Below, piece after piece: positions 30,640 through 40,339 of a stretch of 64,000 nucleotides of DNA (position 1 is its first letter; every line of letters starts with the position of its first letter). Under the pieces are notes generated by a model. The model searched no databases and was not told where the DNA came from. It saw only the letters and a list, made by a program, of their open reading frames with translations. Source of the stretch: Bacteroidales bacterium (GTDB taxonomy: Bacteria; Bacteroidota; Bacteroidia; Bacteroidales; P3). The translations under genes were made by a program, and so were the position numbers. The stretch spans positions 22,232-86,231 of the forward strand of contig JAFXXI010000010.1 in NCBI GenBank assembly GCA_017542345.1. The letters are read 5' to 3'.

Positions 30640-32925
30640 ATGAAGAGAATCCTGTTTACCCTCGCGCTCGCCTTGATGGGAGTGAATACGTTAGCCCAAA
30701 CCATTACCGGCCGTCTGGTAGATGACGGCGGGCAACCAGTAGCCTTCGCCAGCGTGGCCCTCTACACTGAAACGGTGCTTCGGACAGGCACCACTAGCAG
30801 CGAAGACGGCACTTTTTCTATCGAGTGTGGCAATGGAACCTACCGACTCGAGGCATCGTATGTGGGTTATGAAAGACTCAGTGTCCGCTGTCAGGCGGGC
30901 GATCTCGGGACGCTGACAATGAGCGCCCTGCAGCTCCGCGAGGTGGAGATATCCGCCAGCCGCACCACCGAGGAGGTGGACCGCTACGTGGTGCTGCCCA
31001 AGCCCGAAGAGGTGGAAGCCGCCGGACGGACGCTGGTGCTGCTCGACATGCTTGGGTTGCCAGGCCTGAAGGTGGATGTGGCGTTGCAGAGCATCACCGT
31101 GGACGGAGGCTTGGCCATCCTGCAAATAGGCGGCAAGGAGGTGCCCGTGGCGCGATTGGTCAACCTCAAGGCCGAGCAAATCAAGCGTGTGGAATACAGC
31201 AACAATCCAGGCATTCGCTACCTGGACCGCGGCGCCTCGGGCATCGTCAACATCATATTGAAAGAGCGTGAGGATGGAGGCAGCATCGTGGCAAACGGGA
31301 ACACGGCGCTGACCACAGGCTTCGTCAACGCCTACCTGCAGGGCAGCTACCATGTGGGCAAAAGCGAGTTTGCGTTGGAATACAGCCTCGGCTACCGCAA
31401 CTACGACAGCGTGCCCTACGAGATGGAAGACAGCTACCTCGACCCCATGCGCACCGTCACCCGCAGCCAGCGCACCAATATGCCTTTCCGATACACCGCT
31501 CACGACCTGACTGCTGAATACACCTACCAGCATGACGACAGCACCATGTTCGTGGCCGCCCTCAAGGATAACTTCTTCACCAAGACCCTCAGCGCCTACG
31601 GCACCATGACCGAGACCGACCGAGGCACGACCATCACACAGACTCTGGAACGGCAGCAACACCGACGCGACAACCTACCCAGCCTCGACCTCTACTTCAC
31701 CCACCGCATGCCGCGCGGCCGGAAGGTGGAACTGAACGTGGTGGGCGAATATTCCGTGAACCGCTACGACAACACCCTTACCTATAGCGCCGAGGGATTC
31801 GCGCCGGCCACCTACGCCACAGATGTCGACGGCCACGGCTACGCCCTCAGCGCCGAGGGGGCCTACAGCGTTCAACTCGGCACCGCCGAATTGCGCACAG
31901 GCCTGCAATACCAGCACAACTTCGCCGCGAACGACTACACACTCAACGGCACCACCACCTCCATGACTAAGGACAACGCCTACCTCTATGCCGAGCTGGC
32001 GGGCAGCCTTGGTTCCAAGGTGGGCTACTCCCTCGGCACCGGTGCCAAGCTTTTCAACGTCAGCGACGGCACCGACAACCCGCGCTACCTCCGCAACCTC
32101 AGCTCTGCCCGCCTGCAATGGCGCATTAGCCCGCAACTCTCGCTCACCGCCTCGGCGCAGTACACGCCTATCCTGCCCACCCTGGCCGCCCTCTCGCCCG
32201 TCTTCCAGCAGACCGACGACGTCGAGGGGCAGCAGGGCAACCCCGACCTCAAGCCCAGCGAGCAGCTACGGGCTGGACTCATGCTGCGCTACACTCACCC
32301 CAAGGGCTATTACGCCGTGGCCAACACAGGCCTGATGCACATCTTCAACACCTACTTCGACGGTTACCACTACGACCCTGCACGCAACCTCTTCGTCCTC
32401 AGCTACCACAATGCCGACAACTGGCATGTGCCTTACTTTCAGGGCGAGGTGGGTGTCAAAGGACTTTGGGACCACCTCAATCTCACGCTCGTCGGCACCT
32501 ACTACCACTACGTTTCCAAAGGACCTGAATTCTCCCACACGCGCGACAACCTCACCGCCGCCGCCAATGCCCAGTTCTATTGGAAAGGCTTCGTGGCGGG
32601 AGCCAGCTTCAACCTGCTGCCGCACTACACACTCCTCGCCGAAAATTACACGCGTGACGAGATGAACCAGGAGATGTACGTGCAATACCGCTGGCGCAGC
32701 CTCACCTTCACCGCCATGTGGCTATGCCCGTTGAACCCTGATGGCTACCGCTATGAGGTGCAGGGCCTCAGCGCCGTACACCCCTTCTGCTACACCCACT
32801 GGACGGCCAACAACGGCAATATGGTCGTCCTCGGCCTCACCTGGCAGATGGATTTCGGCCGCAAGTTCAACAAAGGTGAAAAGACACTCAATAACGGTGG
32901 CTACGACAACGGTATGGTCAGATAA
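30640..32925 (+). CDS. TonB-dependent receptor-like outer-membrane protein
   Basis: This 761-residue protein has a signal peptide (MKRILFTLALALMGVNTLAQ), a carboxypeptidase-regulatory-like N-terminal domain (about 22-95, TITGRLVDDGGQPVAFASVA), a plug domain with NPGIRYLDRGASGIVNIILK at about 195-215 and a long C-terminal beta barrel (OMP beta-barrel family 3 type) ending in LGLTWQMDFGRKFNKG. It probably imports or senses a ligand with TonB; the ligand is unknown. No SusD partner follows. The frame is open from 30607, but the signal peptide fixes the start at 30640. The shared promoter motif links it to the sigma factor. Confidence 0.9.
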   Translation: MKRILFTLALALMGVNTLAQTITGRLVDDGGQPVAFASVALYTETVLRTGTTSSEDGTFSIECGNGTYRLEASYVGYERLSVRCQAGDLGTLTMSALQLREVEISASRTTEEVDRYVVLPKPEEVEAAGRTLVLLDMLGLPGLKVDVALQSITVDGGLAILQIGGKEVPVARLVNLKAEQIKRVEYSNNPGIRYLDRGASGIVNIILKEREDGGSIVANGNTALTTGFVNAYLQGSYHVGKSEFALEYSLGYRNYDSVPYEMEDSYLDPMRTVTRSQRTNMPFRYTAHDLTAEYTYQHDDSTMFVAALKDNFFTKTLSAYGTMTETDRGTTITQTLERQQHRRDNLPSLDLYFTHRMPRGRKVELNVVGEYSVNRYDNTLTYSAEGFAPATYATDVDGHGYALSAEGAYSVQLGTAELRTGLQYQHNFAANDYTLNGTTTSMTKDNAYLYAELAGSLGSKVGYSLGTGAKLFNVSDGTDNPRYLRNLSSARLQWRISPQLSLTASAQYTPILPTLAALSPVFQQTDDVEGQQGNPDLKPSEQLRAGLMLRYTHPKGYYAVANTGLMHIFNTYFDGYHYDPARNLFVLSYHNADNWHVPYFQGEVGVKGLWDHLNLTLVGTYYHYVSKGPEFSHTRDNLTAAANAQFYWKGFVAGASFNLLPHYTLLAENYTRDEMNQEMYVQYRWRSLTFTAMWLCPLNPDGYRYEVQGLSAVHPFCYTHWTANNGNMVVLGLTWQMDFGRKFNKGEKTLNNGGYDNGMVR

Positions 32926-33002
32926 TTTTCAGCACAAAATACACGGAGCAGACAATAATTCAGTCTCATTTGCGTTTTTTCACAAAAAAAAGAAACGCTC
33001 AA

Positions 33003-33710
33003 ATGAAAAAAGGAGACTGGATACTGATCGCCTGTGTCGCCGCGGTGGCGGCACTCTTCGCCGTCCCGCAGACACATTGTGGCGAGGGCTTCAACTGGGC
33101 CACGGCCAATCACCCCTATATCATGGCCTTCTTCAAGTTCGCTATCCTCGCCACATTGGGCGAGATGCTGGCCCTCCGCATACGCGAAGGCGTCTACAAC
33201 AAGCCGGGCTTCGGCGTGCTGCCCCGCATGATGGTGTGGGGCTTCCTGGGCATGTGCATAGCCATGGCCATGGTCATCTTCAAGACCGGCGTGCCGCAGT
33301 TCCTAGCCTCGCTGGGCATCAGCGACATCGACACCATCCGCGCCACCTTTGCCGCTCCACAGCTCACCTGGGGCAAGCTCGGCATTGCCTTTGCCGTCAG
33401 CGTGCTGATGAACAGCATCTTCGCCCCGGTGATGATGACCTTCCACAAGTGCACCGACATCCACATCCTCGACAATGGCGGCACCGTGGCGGGCCTCTTC
33501 CGACCCATCAAGATGCGTGAGATCTTCCGCGAGAAGATTAACTGGGACGTGCAGTGGAACGTGGTTATCAAGAAGACCATCCCCCTCTTCTGGTTCCCGG
33601 CCCATACCATCACCTTCATCCTGCCTCAGAACCTGCAGGTGCTCTTCGCAGCTCTGCTTGGCGTGGCTCTGGGTCTCATCCTCGCCCTTGCCGGAGGCTC
33701 GAAGAAATGA
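33003..33710 (+). CDS. Conserved multi-pass inner-membrane protein
   Basis: This 235-residue protein has about six membrane helices. The N-terminal MKKGDWILIACVAAVAALF helix is followed by a periplasmic CGEGFNW segment, FFKFAILATLGEML and a MNSIFAPVMMTFHK helix; NWDVQWNVVIKKTIPLFWFPAHT near the end resembles, only loosely, the Mpv17/PMP22 signature. No function can be given. An AT-rich hairpin (GCGTTTTTT with AAAAGAAACGC) lies directly before the start. The next gene overlaps as ATGA. Confidence 0.7.
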   Translation: MKKGDWILIACVAAVAALFAVPQTHCGEGFNWATANHPYIMAFFKFAILATLGEMLALRIREGVYNKPGFGVLPRMMVWGFLGMCIAMAMVIFKTGVPQFLASLGISDIDTIRATFAAPQLTWGKLGIAFAVSVLMNSIFAPVMMTFHKCTDIHILDNGGTVAGLFRPIKMREIFREKINWDVQWNVVIKKTIPLFWFPAHTITFILPQNLQVLFAALLGVALGLILALAGGSKK

Positions 33711-34888
33711 AGAAAGCACTGGCCATACTAGCCTTTTTAGTCGGGCTTGTCACACTAGAGGCTCAGGAACCCTTCAGCCTTCAGTGGCACGGTTTTGTCA
33801 ACCCCCACTACTATGCTGACAGCCGCAGTGTGGTGGGCGGACGTGAGGACATGATGCTCTTCTACCCTAAGCCCATCGTGCGCGACAGTCTTGGCAATGA
33901 TATCAACGACGGCTGGAAGGCCGACATGCTGGCCATCACTGCCCGGTTGGGGCTCCGCGTTAGCGGCCCTGAAATGCTGGGTGCCAAGACCACCGCCTAT
34001 ATCGAGGGTGACTTCACAGGCTCGACCAACGCCACCATCAACAACCTGCGCCTGCGTCATGCCTACATCGACATGAACTGGGAGCACCACCGCCTGCTGG
34101 CAGGCCAGTACTGGTATGCCATGGTGGTGCACGAAATAATGCCCATGACCAACCCCTTGAATATGGGCGCCCCGTTCCACTGCTACGCCCGTCAGCCGCA
34201 GGTGCGTTACGAGTACCACCTCGACGGTTTTGAGGCCGTGGCTGTGGCGCAGTGGCAGCTCGACAATATGAGCATTGGCTTGCTTGACGACAGCGTGCAG
34301 AGCAGCACCCTCTTCGCCCGCAACAGCCTGGTGCCCGAACTCAACGCCCAGCTGCGCTACCGCCACGGCGCCCTCTTTGTCGGTGCCGCCGTCAATGCCA
34401 AGACCATCCAGCCGGTTGTCAACACAAAAGGCGTGGCCGCCGATGGCTCTTTGTACACCTCGTTAAGCTACTCTGTCTTCGGAAGTCTTACCCTCAAGGG
34501 TGTCACCTTCAAGGCGCAGACGCTACTCAACAACAGCCTCTACGAGGGTTGTTCGCTGGGCGGCTACCTGATGCTGGCCGACGGCTCGTTCCGCGACTGG
34601 CATTTCAACACCGTGTGGCTTGATGTCGAGCGCAATACCGGCCATTGGCGTCCGGGTCTCTTCATGGGCTATGCCAAGAATATGGACTATGGCAACACGG
34701 ACTTTGTCTACTGTTTTGGTCGTAAGAACGAGCACAATATCGCCTACCTCTGGCGCATTCAGCCCCGCCTCACCTACAAGACCCTCAAGGGCCTAGACTT
34801 CACCGCCGAGGCGGAATACACCATGGCAGGATATGCCGACCCCGTCGGCAACCTGCGACTTTCATTAAGCATGGTATATGCTTTCTAA
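33707..34888 (+). CDS. Porin-like outer-membrane beta-barrel protein
   Basis: This 393-residue protein has a signal peptide (MKKALAILAFLVGLVTLEAQ) and a sequence of alternating strands with aromatic girdles. It opens with LQWHGFVNPHYYADSRSVVGG and ends LRLSLSMVYAF, with an aromatic C-terminal residue as in outer-membrane barrels. LRHAYIDMNWEHHRLLAGQYW resembles porins of the DcaP/trimeric carboxylate type found in Bacteroidota, so a small-molecule porin is likely. The start at 33707 is set by the signal peptide and the 4-base overlap with the membrane protein gene. Confidence 0.8.
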   Translation: MKKALAILAFLVGLVTLEAQEPFSLQWHGFVNPHYYADSRSVVGGREDMMLFYPKPIVRDSLGNDINDGWKADMLAITARLGLRVSGPEMLGAKTTAYIEGDFTGSTNATINNLRLRHAYIDMNWEHHRLLAGQYWYAMVVHEIMPMTNPLNMGAPFHCYARQPQVRYEYHLDGFEAVAVAQWQLDNMSIGLLDDSVQSSTLFARNSLVPELNAQLRYRHGALFVGAAVNAKTIQPVVNTKGVAADGSLYTSLSYSVFGSLTLKGVTFKAQTLLNNSLYEGCSLGGYLMLADGSFRDWHFNTVWLDVERNTGHWRPGLFMGYAKNMDYGNTDFVYCFGRKNEHNIAYLWRIQPRLTYKTLKGLDFTAEAEYTMAGYADPVGNLRLSLSMVYAF

Positions 34889-35705
34889 GACTAACTACCA
34901 CACCCATAGCAACTACTGCGACGGCAAGGCTACCCTCCGTGAGATGGTCGACTTCGCCGTGGCGCATGGATTCACTGCCCTCGGCTTCAGCGGCCATTGC
35001 CCGTTGCCATTCAAGAATACTTTCTCCATCACCGACTACGAGGGCTACTGCAACGAGGTGCGCGCCCTCAAAGCAGAATACGCTGACCGCATCGAAATCT
35101 CTCTCGGCCTTGAGATGGATTATGTCCCGGGCATGCTCGAGGATTTTTCTTCACTGATAGAACAAGGCAAGCTGGAATACACGATTGGAAGTGTGCATCT
35201 CGTTCCCGCCACCAATATGCCGCAGGGCGACGAGGATTTGTGGTTCATCGATGGCCCCCGATATGAGCGCTACGACGAAGGCCTCTTTCGTCTCTTCGGC
35301 GGCGACATACGCCGCGGCGTATGTGCTTACTTCCACAACGAGAACGCCATGCTCGAGCGCAACCGTCCCACCATCGTCGGCCACCCCGACAAGATTGTGA
35401 TGCACAACCGCGATCGTTACTTCCACGAGGACGAGCCCTGGTACCGCGACCTCGCCCTCGAAACCATTCACCTTATCAAGGAGCTAGGCCTCATCTGCGA
35501 AATCAACACCCGCGGCATCTACAAAGGCCGCCACGCCGACTTCTATCCGGGCAAGTGGCTGATACAGGAGATGAAACAACTGCGTATCCCCGTCATCGTC
35601 AGCACTGACGCCCACGCCCCCGAAGACCTGCTTCGCACGGAAGGGGCCTATGAATACCTGAAAGAAATTGATTATCCCGAGGTGCTTAAATCCTGGCGTG
35701 TCTGA
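34878..35705 (+). CDS. PHP-domain histidinol-phosphatase-like hydrolase
   Basis: This 275-residue protein is a PHP (polymerase and histidinol phosphatase) domain enzyme. Metal ligands are visible in NYHTHSNYCDG (two His), GFSGHCPLP, GLEMDYVPG (Glu), GSVHLV, GHPDKIV and VSTDAHAP. The HisK type removes phosphate from L-histidinol phosphate; no other his genes are near, so another phosphate ester is possible. It starts 11 bases inside the porin gene and ends in a 20-base convergent overlap with the LolE-like gene. Confidence 0.88.
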   Translation: MLSKTNYHTHSNYCDGKATLREMVDFAVAHGFTALGFSGHCPLPFKNTFSITDYEGYCNEVRALKAEYADRIEISLGLEMDYVPGMLEDFSSLIEQGKLEYTIGSVHLVPATNMPQGDEDLWFIDGPRYERYDEGLFRLFGGDIRRGVCAYFHNENAMLERNRPTIVGHPDKIVMHNRDRYFHEDEPWYRDLALETIHLIKELGLICEINTRGIYKGRHADFYPGKWLIQEMKQLRIPVIVSTDAHAPEDLLRTEGAYEYLKEIDYPEVLKSWRV

Positions 35706-36918
35706 CGGTCAGCGTCACCGACAGGCTGCTCAGCACCATCACCAGCAGGAACGTGTAGATAAAGTCTGTTACCTGCATGGCCACGGGGAAAGCCTTGACC
35801 ACAAAGTTTCCGTCACCCATCTGGATGATGCCGAATTGCTGCTGCAACAGGCACACCACGAAGCCTATAACCAGGCCGGAGATTACCGCTACACCGCAGA
35901 TGAGCAACCCTTCCGTCAGGAAGGTGCGGCGCAGCCGTTGGGTGGTCATGCCCATGCTGCGCAAGGTAAAAATGTCTTTCCGTTTGTTTATGATTAGCAA
36001 CGACAGCGATGCCACCAGGCTGAGTGTGGAGATAAGCACGATGAACGACAGGATGAGGTAGATGCCCAGCCGCTCGGTGCGGAATATCTTGAAGTACAGC
36101 GGTTGCTGGTCGTGGCGGTCCTTGATCTTCAGTGACGGATGCTCGGCGTTCAGTAGCGCGTTCAGTTGCTGCTTCACCTTTTGTGGGTCGGCGTTGGGAC
36201 GCAGCTTCACTGCCAGTGCCGTGCATTCGTCGGGGGAATAGGCCGTCAGCCGTCGTGCCAAGTCGATGTCGGCCACGATGAAGCGCCTGTCGATATCCTG
36301 CTGGATGAAGAAATAGCCGGCAGGGTAGGCGTAACCTATGTTGAAAGCTTGATCCAGGGAGTAGCCCATGGACGAGGTGCCGCGTTTTGGGATGTGTATC
36401 GCTGCCGGCATGTTGGAATGCAGCCTCATGCCGAGGTTGTTCCACACCTCGCCTCCGACGAGCAGGTAGTGTATCGGTTCGTCGCCCTCCGGGGTCTCCT
36501 GCCGCAGCAGGTAGCATCCCTCATAGAGCAGGGTGTCGAGCCCGGACAGACTGCGGTAGACCTCGTCAACGCCCCGCAGGGTGACAATGGCCTGGTTTGA
36601 CCCATAGGTGACCCACGCCATCTCGTCCACCAGCTGGCTCACCTGCTCCACCCCCTCGGTCTCGCAGAGGCCGCGATAGTCAATCTCTGTGGTATGCAGC
36701 GTCTTGCCCTCCGCAGGCTCGATGACTAGTTCGGGGTCGAAGGTGCTGAACAGGCTTTGCGTGATTTTGCCGATGCCGTTATACACCGATAGCACCACAA
36801 TCAGTGCCGCCGTACTCACCGTCAGGCCGATGAGCGACACCCACGAAATAACGGTTACCACCGACTTTTGTCGGCGGGCGAAAAGGTAGCGGACAGCGAT
36901 GAACGGTTCCAGTCTCAC
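35686..36918 (-). CDS. FtsX-like ABC transporter permease (LolC/LolE type)
   Basis: This 410-residue permease has one N-terminal helix (about 22-46, VTVISWVSLIGLTVSTAAL), a large periplasmic MacB-PCD-like domain and three C-terminal helices in the FtsX fold (YLILSFIVLISTLSLVASLS..., RRTFLTEGLLICGVAVISGL). The N-terminal FIAVRYLFARR and the SMGMTTQRLRR loop are typical of lipoprotein-releasing permeases. It probably moves outer-membrane lipoproteins off the inner membrane together with an ATPase coded elsewhere. It overlaps rbfA by 4 bases. Confidence 0.9.
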   Translation of the reverse strand: MRLEPFIAVRYLFARRQKSVVTVISWVSLIGLTVSTAALIVVLSVYNGIGKITQSLFSTFDPELVIEPAEGKTLHTTEIDYRGLCETEGVEQVSQLVDEMAWVTYGSNQAIVTLRGVDEVYRSLSGLDTLLYEGCYLLRQETPEGDEPIHYLLVGGEVWNNLGMRLHSNMPAAIHIPKRGTSSMGYSLDQAFNIGYAYPAGYFFIQQDIDRRFIVADIDLARRLTAYSPDECTALAVKLRPNADPQKVKQQLNALLNAEHPSLKIKDRHDQQPLYFKIFRTERLGIYLILSFIVLISTLSLVASLSLLIINKRKDIFTLRSMGMTTQRLRRTFLTEGLLICGVAVISGLVIGFVVCLLQQQFGIIQMGDGNFVVKAFPVAMQVTDFIYTFLLVMVLSSLSVTLTVRHARI

Positions 36919-37259
36919 TGCTTCAGCAGCCTGTTGATGTTTTCAATATAGTCGAGGGTATCGTCGAGATAAAACTCCAGCTTGGGAATGATGCGCAGTT
37001 GTTTGCCCTCACGCAGACCAAGGCGACGGCGCAGGTCGGCGCCGTTCTCGCGCACCAGCGCCATGATGCTTTCGGGTGTTCCCTCTCCGATGACCATGAT
37101 GGAAAGGTAGATGCGTGCGATGGCCAAATCGGGGGTGATGCGCACCTCGCTGACAGTGATGAGCGAAGGACCCAGCACACCCTTCATCTCGCGCAGGAAA
37201 ATGTCGCCCATATCCTGCTGGATGAGGCGGCATATCTTGTTTTGACGGGTCGACTGCAT
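36915..37259 (-). CDS. rbfA: Ribosome-binding factor A
   Basis: This 114-residue KH-fold protein helps mature the 30S subunit. QNKICRLIQQDMGDIF, VSEVRITPDLAIARIYLS and LEFYLDDTLDYIENINRLLK are the family segments. A frame open to 37289 adds ten residues; MQSTRQNK at 37259 fits the family start better. Gene pairing of rbfA with a LolE-like permease is usual in Bacteroidota. Confidence 0.93.
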   Translation of the reverse strand: MQSTRQNKICRLIQQDMGDIFLREMKGVLGPSLITVSEVRITPDLAIARIYLSIMVIGEGTPESIMALVRENGADLRRRLGLREGKQLRIIPKLEFYLDDTLDYIENINRLLKQ

Positions 37260-37293
37260 GGTCAGAAAGGATAGAAGTCGGATAGGCATGTAA

Positions 37294-37899
37294 TTACCAG
37301 CGCCAACCTATACGGATGGGCAGGAAGACGGTCTGCTGCATCCAAGCCACGCCGATGGTGGCGTAGAGCGAATGCCAGTTGTGGGACATGTTGCGTAGGC
37401 CGTGGGCGTAGTACCAGTTGACACCGCCGTAGCATTCGGCCATCGGCGTGAAACCGCCGCCGTCCGAGAGGAGCAGGCTGCCGCCGAGGCGGCCACCGAT
37501 GACAGGCGCCACCTTGATGGTGGTGGGCTGGTAGTCAAGACCCATGACGCCTTTCCAGATGGGACGGAAGTCGAAATCGATGAAGACATTGGCGCCCGGC
37601 ATGGCTTTCGCATCGGGTTGCGAGAAGCTGTGGTAGTAGTTGGCTCCCACACCACCGCCGAGGAACCAGTCCTGGCTAATGTTGACGCCGGCCATGAGGT
37701 TGAGGCCCGCGGCATTCTCGAAGTATCTCAGGGCATAGCCGTTCTCGCCGGGAGTGCCCGTATTACCCATGAACGGGGCGTAGCCCAGTTCGGCCTTGAA
37801 CATGAATTCGTTTTTGCTTCCCAGTTGGGAATACTGTGCCGACGCATTGAGCGAAAGCACAATCAACGTGGTGGCTATCAGTACTTTTATCTTATTCAT
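37294..37899 (-). CDS. Outer-membrane beta-barrel protein
   Basis: This 201-residue protein has a signal peptide (MNKIKVLIATTLIVLSLNASAQ) and a small barrel-like pattern (FMFKAELGYAPFMG, NLMAGVNISQDWFLGGGVG, LGGSLLLSDGGGFTPMAE) ending in PIRIGWRW, an aromatic C-terminus. The function is unknown. Its start overlaps the stop of the M1 peptidase gene (ATGA). A TATCTTTG box at 37920-37927 (reverse strand), inside the end of the peptidase gene, might add a promoter of its own. Confidence 0.78.
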   Translation of the reverse strand: MNKIKVLIATTLIVLSLNASAQYSQLGSKNEFMFKAELGYAPFMGNTGTPGENGYALRYFENAAGLNLMAGVNISQDWFLGGGVGANYYHSFSQPDAKAMPGANVFIDFDFRPIWKGVMGLDYQPTTIKVAPVIGGRLGGSLLLSDGGGFTPMAECYGGVNWYYAHGLRNMSHNWHSLYATIGVAWMQQTVFLPIRIGWRW

Positions 37900-40184
37900 A
37901 GCACGATTAATTTCGACTGCAAAGATATGAAATTATTTTCAATTCTGACCAAATAAGTTCCTGACGGCAGTTCGGGCTTGATTTTAAGCCCATTGAGGCA
38001 GCCGCTTTGGTGCCACACCTGCTTGCCCGAAGTGTCGAGCACGGTGGTTTCGAAGGTACCTTCGACGGGCACCTCCAACGACAGGGGTTGTCCTTGCCGC
38101 ACGGGATTGGGAAAGAGGACGGCATCGACGGGGACAGCGCAGGCCTGTGTGATGCTAATCAAGTTGCTGTCAATCACGGCGAGGGTATATTCTCCGGTCT
38201 GCAGGTTGTCCAGCAGCATGTATCCGTCGTTGGCGTCGGTGGTGTGCCGGTGTGTGACCACTTGCCACGGCTCCCTGCTTGTGCGGCGCCACAGCAGTGC
38301 CATCGAGTCTAGGGTGCTGCTGCGCTCGTAGAAGCCGCGGTCCAGGTCGGGTGTGCTGCTGTTGCTGTATCCCGACCGCACATAGTGGAAGCGTGCCTCG
38401 GTGCCTTTGTTGAAGGGACAGCTGCTGCGGATTACCCAGTAGCGGTTCGAGGGACGTACCACGCCCGTAACGTTCTCGATGTCGAAGGCCGGGGCGTAGT
38501 GGTGCTCCACCCAGTAGGTGGCGTTGTGTTCGGCGGAGTTGGCCCGTAATTCGAAATGTGCTATCTCGGTGGCGTCGTAGCCCGATGCGGTACTTACGGA
38601 ACCCACCGTGGCGGCGTCGCTGATTTCGCAGTTGGGGTCAATCACAAAGTATTCAGGGACAATCGGCAGGGTCATGCGCGAGATGGTGGTGTCGGCCCCG
38701 TGGAAGCACACCCAGCGTTTGCAGGTGTCTCCGGCGGCATTGTAGAACACTATCGGCACGCGATTGTCGTGGGCTACGGCGTCGGTTCCGACGGTGCGCT
38801 GGCGTACGCTGATGCTCACATTGGTGCTATTGGAGAGAGTCGCCTCGACATGGTAGTCCACAAACCCCGCATTGAAGACGTGGAAGTCGAAGAATTCCGT
38901 CAGGTCCACGCCACTGTAGAGACTCAGCGAGTCGCGTATCTCGTAGGCGTCGAGGTTGCCGAAGGCGCAACGCTCCATCAGTTGCCGCACGGCGGCATAG
39001 AAACGTTCCTCGCCCAGATAGCCTCTCAGCGAGTGCCACACCATCCACCCCTTGTCGTAGGTGGTGCTCCCGTAGGTGATGGCGTGCGGCATTCCGTGCA
39101 GCGGCAGGTAGGAGCCGTCGGTGATATGGGTGGTGAGGATTACCTTCTCAAGGTTTTCTTGGTAGTATCTGTTTGCCCGTTTGCGGCCCGACGTGGCTTC
39201 GCGCGCCACCTCGCTGGTGAACGAAGCCCCGCCTTCGTTGATCCACATGTCGCCCTCCTCCTTGCAGGTGACTAGGTTGCCGAACCAGGCGTGCCCCAGC
39301 TCGTGGGCGATGGTGGCCTGCCCCTCGGCAAACACCGAAGTCATGGCCTGGGCGGCCAGGGCGATATTGTTGACGTGCTCCATCGAGCCCCGGGCGGTGC
39401 CGATGTAGCCTATGCGACCCCAGCGGTAGGGGCCGAAGCAGCGTTCGAACATGGGCACCACGGTGTCGAGCAATTCAAAGACACTCTGCATGGTGTTGGT
39501 GCCCAGCGTGGTGGAGCCAACGGTCACCGGATAGCCTCCCGCCGTGGTTTGGTAGCGGTTGTACGCGGCCTGGCTGATGCCTACCAGATAGGTGCATACC
39601 GGCTGGTCGATGACCCATGTCGACAGTTCGCACCCCTCGCCGTCCACGCTGCGGCTCTGCGGCAGGCCACTGCATTCGGCCGTCCAGCCCGAGTGGCTCT
39701 TGATGTGCAGGGTGTAGGTGGCCTTGTCGGTGAAGTTGTCGCGGCAGGGGAACACCGCGCGGCCTACCGGGTGCGGGTCGGTGCCGAACCCCACGCCGAG
39801 GTTGTAGCTCATGTTGTTATCGAAATGGAATCCGCCGAAGCCGTAGCTCTCCACGTTGTGGCGGCCGTGGTAGTAGACGGTCACCGTGAAGGTGTCGCCT
39901 ATGGCGATGCTGGCGGTGCCGATGCTGTCGATGTCGGGCTCGGCGACGGCCACGCCGTTCACCAGGATGGAATCGACCGTGCCTATCAGTTCAAGCCCTA
40001 TCTTGGCGCAGGGCCTCGTCAGGCGCATGTCGAGTGTGGCCACCCCGCTGAAGGGGGAGAACTCGCTCAGGTCGAGCGCCACATCGTAGTGTATCACGTC
40101 CACCGAGTCGGTGGTCTGTCCCTGGACGGCGATGCCGCACAGTAGCGCGGCGGCAAGCGTCAGCAGGTGTTTTGCCAGTTTCAT
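37896..40184 (-). CDS. M1 family metallopeptidase with type IX secretion sorting domain
   Basis: This 762-residue exported zinc aminopeptidase has a signal peptide to about residue 23. The M1 zinc site is HELGH at 294-298 with Glu317 (GDMWINE) 18 residues later, and GSMEHVNNIAL at 266-276 is the substrate-binding GxMEN-like motif (GSMEH). YDKGWMVWH carries the transition-state Tyr region. After the catalytic part come beta domains, and the last 75 residues are a type A T9SS sorting domain (LFPNPVRQGQPLSLEV ... SGTYLVRIE). The protein should be carried across the outer membrane and kept on the surface or released. Confidence 0.93.
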   Translation of the reverse strand: MKLAKHLLTLAAALLCGIAVQGQTTDSVDVIHYDVALDLSEFSPFSGVATLDMRLTRPCAKIGLELIGTVDSILVNGVAVAEPDIDSIGTASIAIGDTFTVTVYYHGRHNVESYGFGGFHFDNNMSYNLGVGFGTDPHPVGRAVFPCRDNFTDKATYTLHIKSHSGWTAECSGLPQSRSVDGEGCELSTWVIDQPVCTYLVGISQAAYNRYQTTAGGYPVTVGSTTLGTNTMQSVFELLDTVVPMFERCFGPYRWGRIGYIGTARGSMEHVNNIALAAQAMTSVFAEGQATIAHELGHAWFGNLVTCKEEGDMWINEGGASFTSEVAREATSGRKRANRYYQENLEKVILTTHITDGSYLPLHGMPHAITYGSTTYDKGWMVWHSLRGYLGEERFYAAVRQLMERCAFGNLDAYEIRDSLSLYSGVDLTEFFDFHVFNAGFVDYHVEATLSNSTNVSISVRQRTVGTDAVAHDNRVPIVFYNAAGDTCKRWVCFHGADTTISRMTLPIVPEYFVIDPNCEISDAATVGSVSTASGYDATEIAHFELRANSAEHNATYWVEHHYAPAFDIENVTGVVRPSNRYWVIRSSCPFNKGTEARFHYVRSGYSNSSTPDLDRGFYERSSTLDSMALLWRRTSREPWQVVTHRHTTDANDGYMLLDNLQTGEYTLAVIDSNLISITQACAVPVDAVLFPNPVRQGQPLSLEVPVEGTFETTVLDTSGKQVWHQSGCLNGLKIKPELPSGTYLVRIENNFISLQSKLIVL

Positions 40185-40204
40185 GTCCTCTCTCTTTTTG
40201 GCTG

Positions 40205-40212
40205 CAAAGATA
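40205..40212 (-). promoter_or_regulatory. -7 box for the M1 peptidase gene
   Basis: Reverse-strand TATCTTTG (forward CAAAGATA), 20 bases before the start at 40184. No -33 box at the correct distance is visible. Confidence 0.65.
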
Positions 40213-40339
40213 CACTTTTTTTACAAATCGCACGACTTTTATTTTATTCTCGCTGACATTCAGGTGGATAGGCTTTGTGCCGGCGCATGTTTTCCCCCTG
40301 CTGACACAATAATGCGCCGCCCTCGGCGTTAATATCGGT

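Noticed and set aside
37920-37927. Separate promoter for the outer-membrane protein gene
   Set aside because: The TATCTTTG lies in the coding end of the M1 gene without a -33 box at the right distance, and the ATGA overlap suggests one transcript; kept only as a remark.
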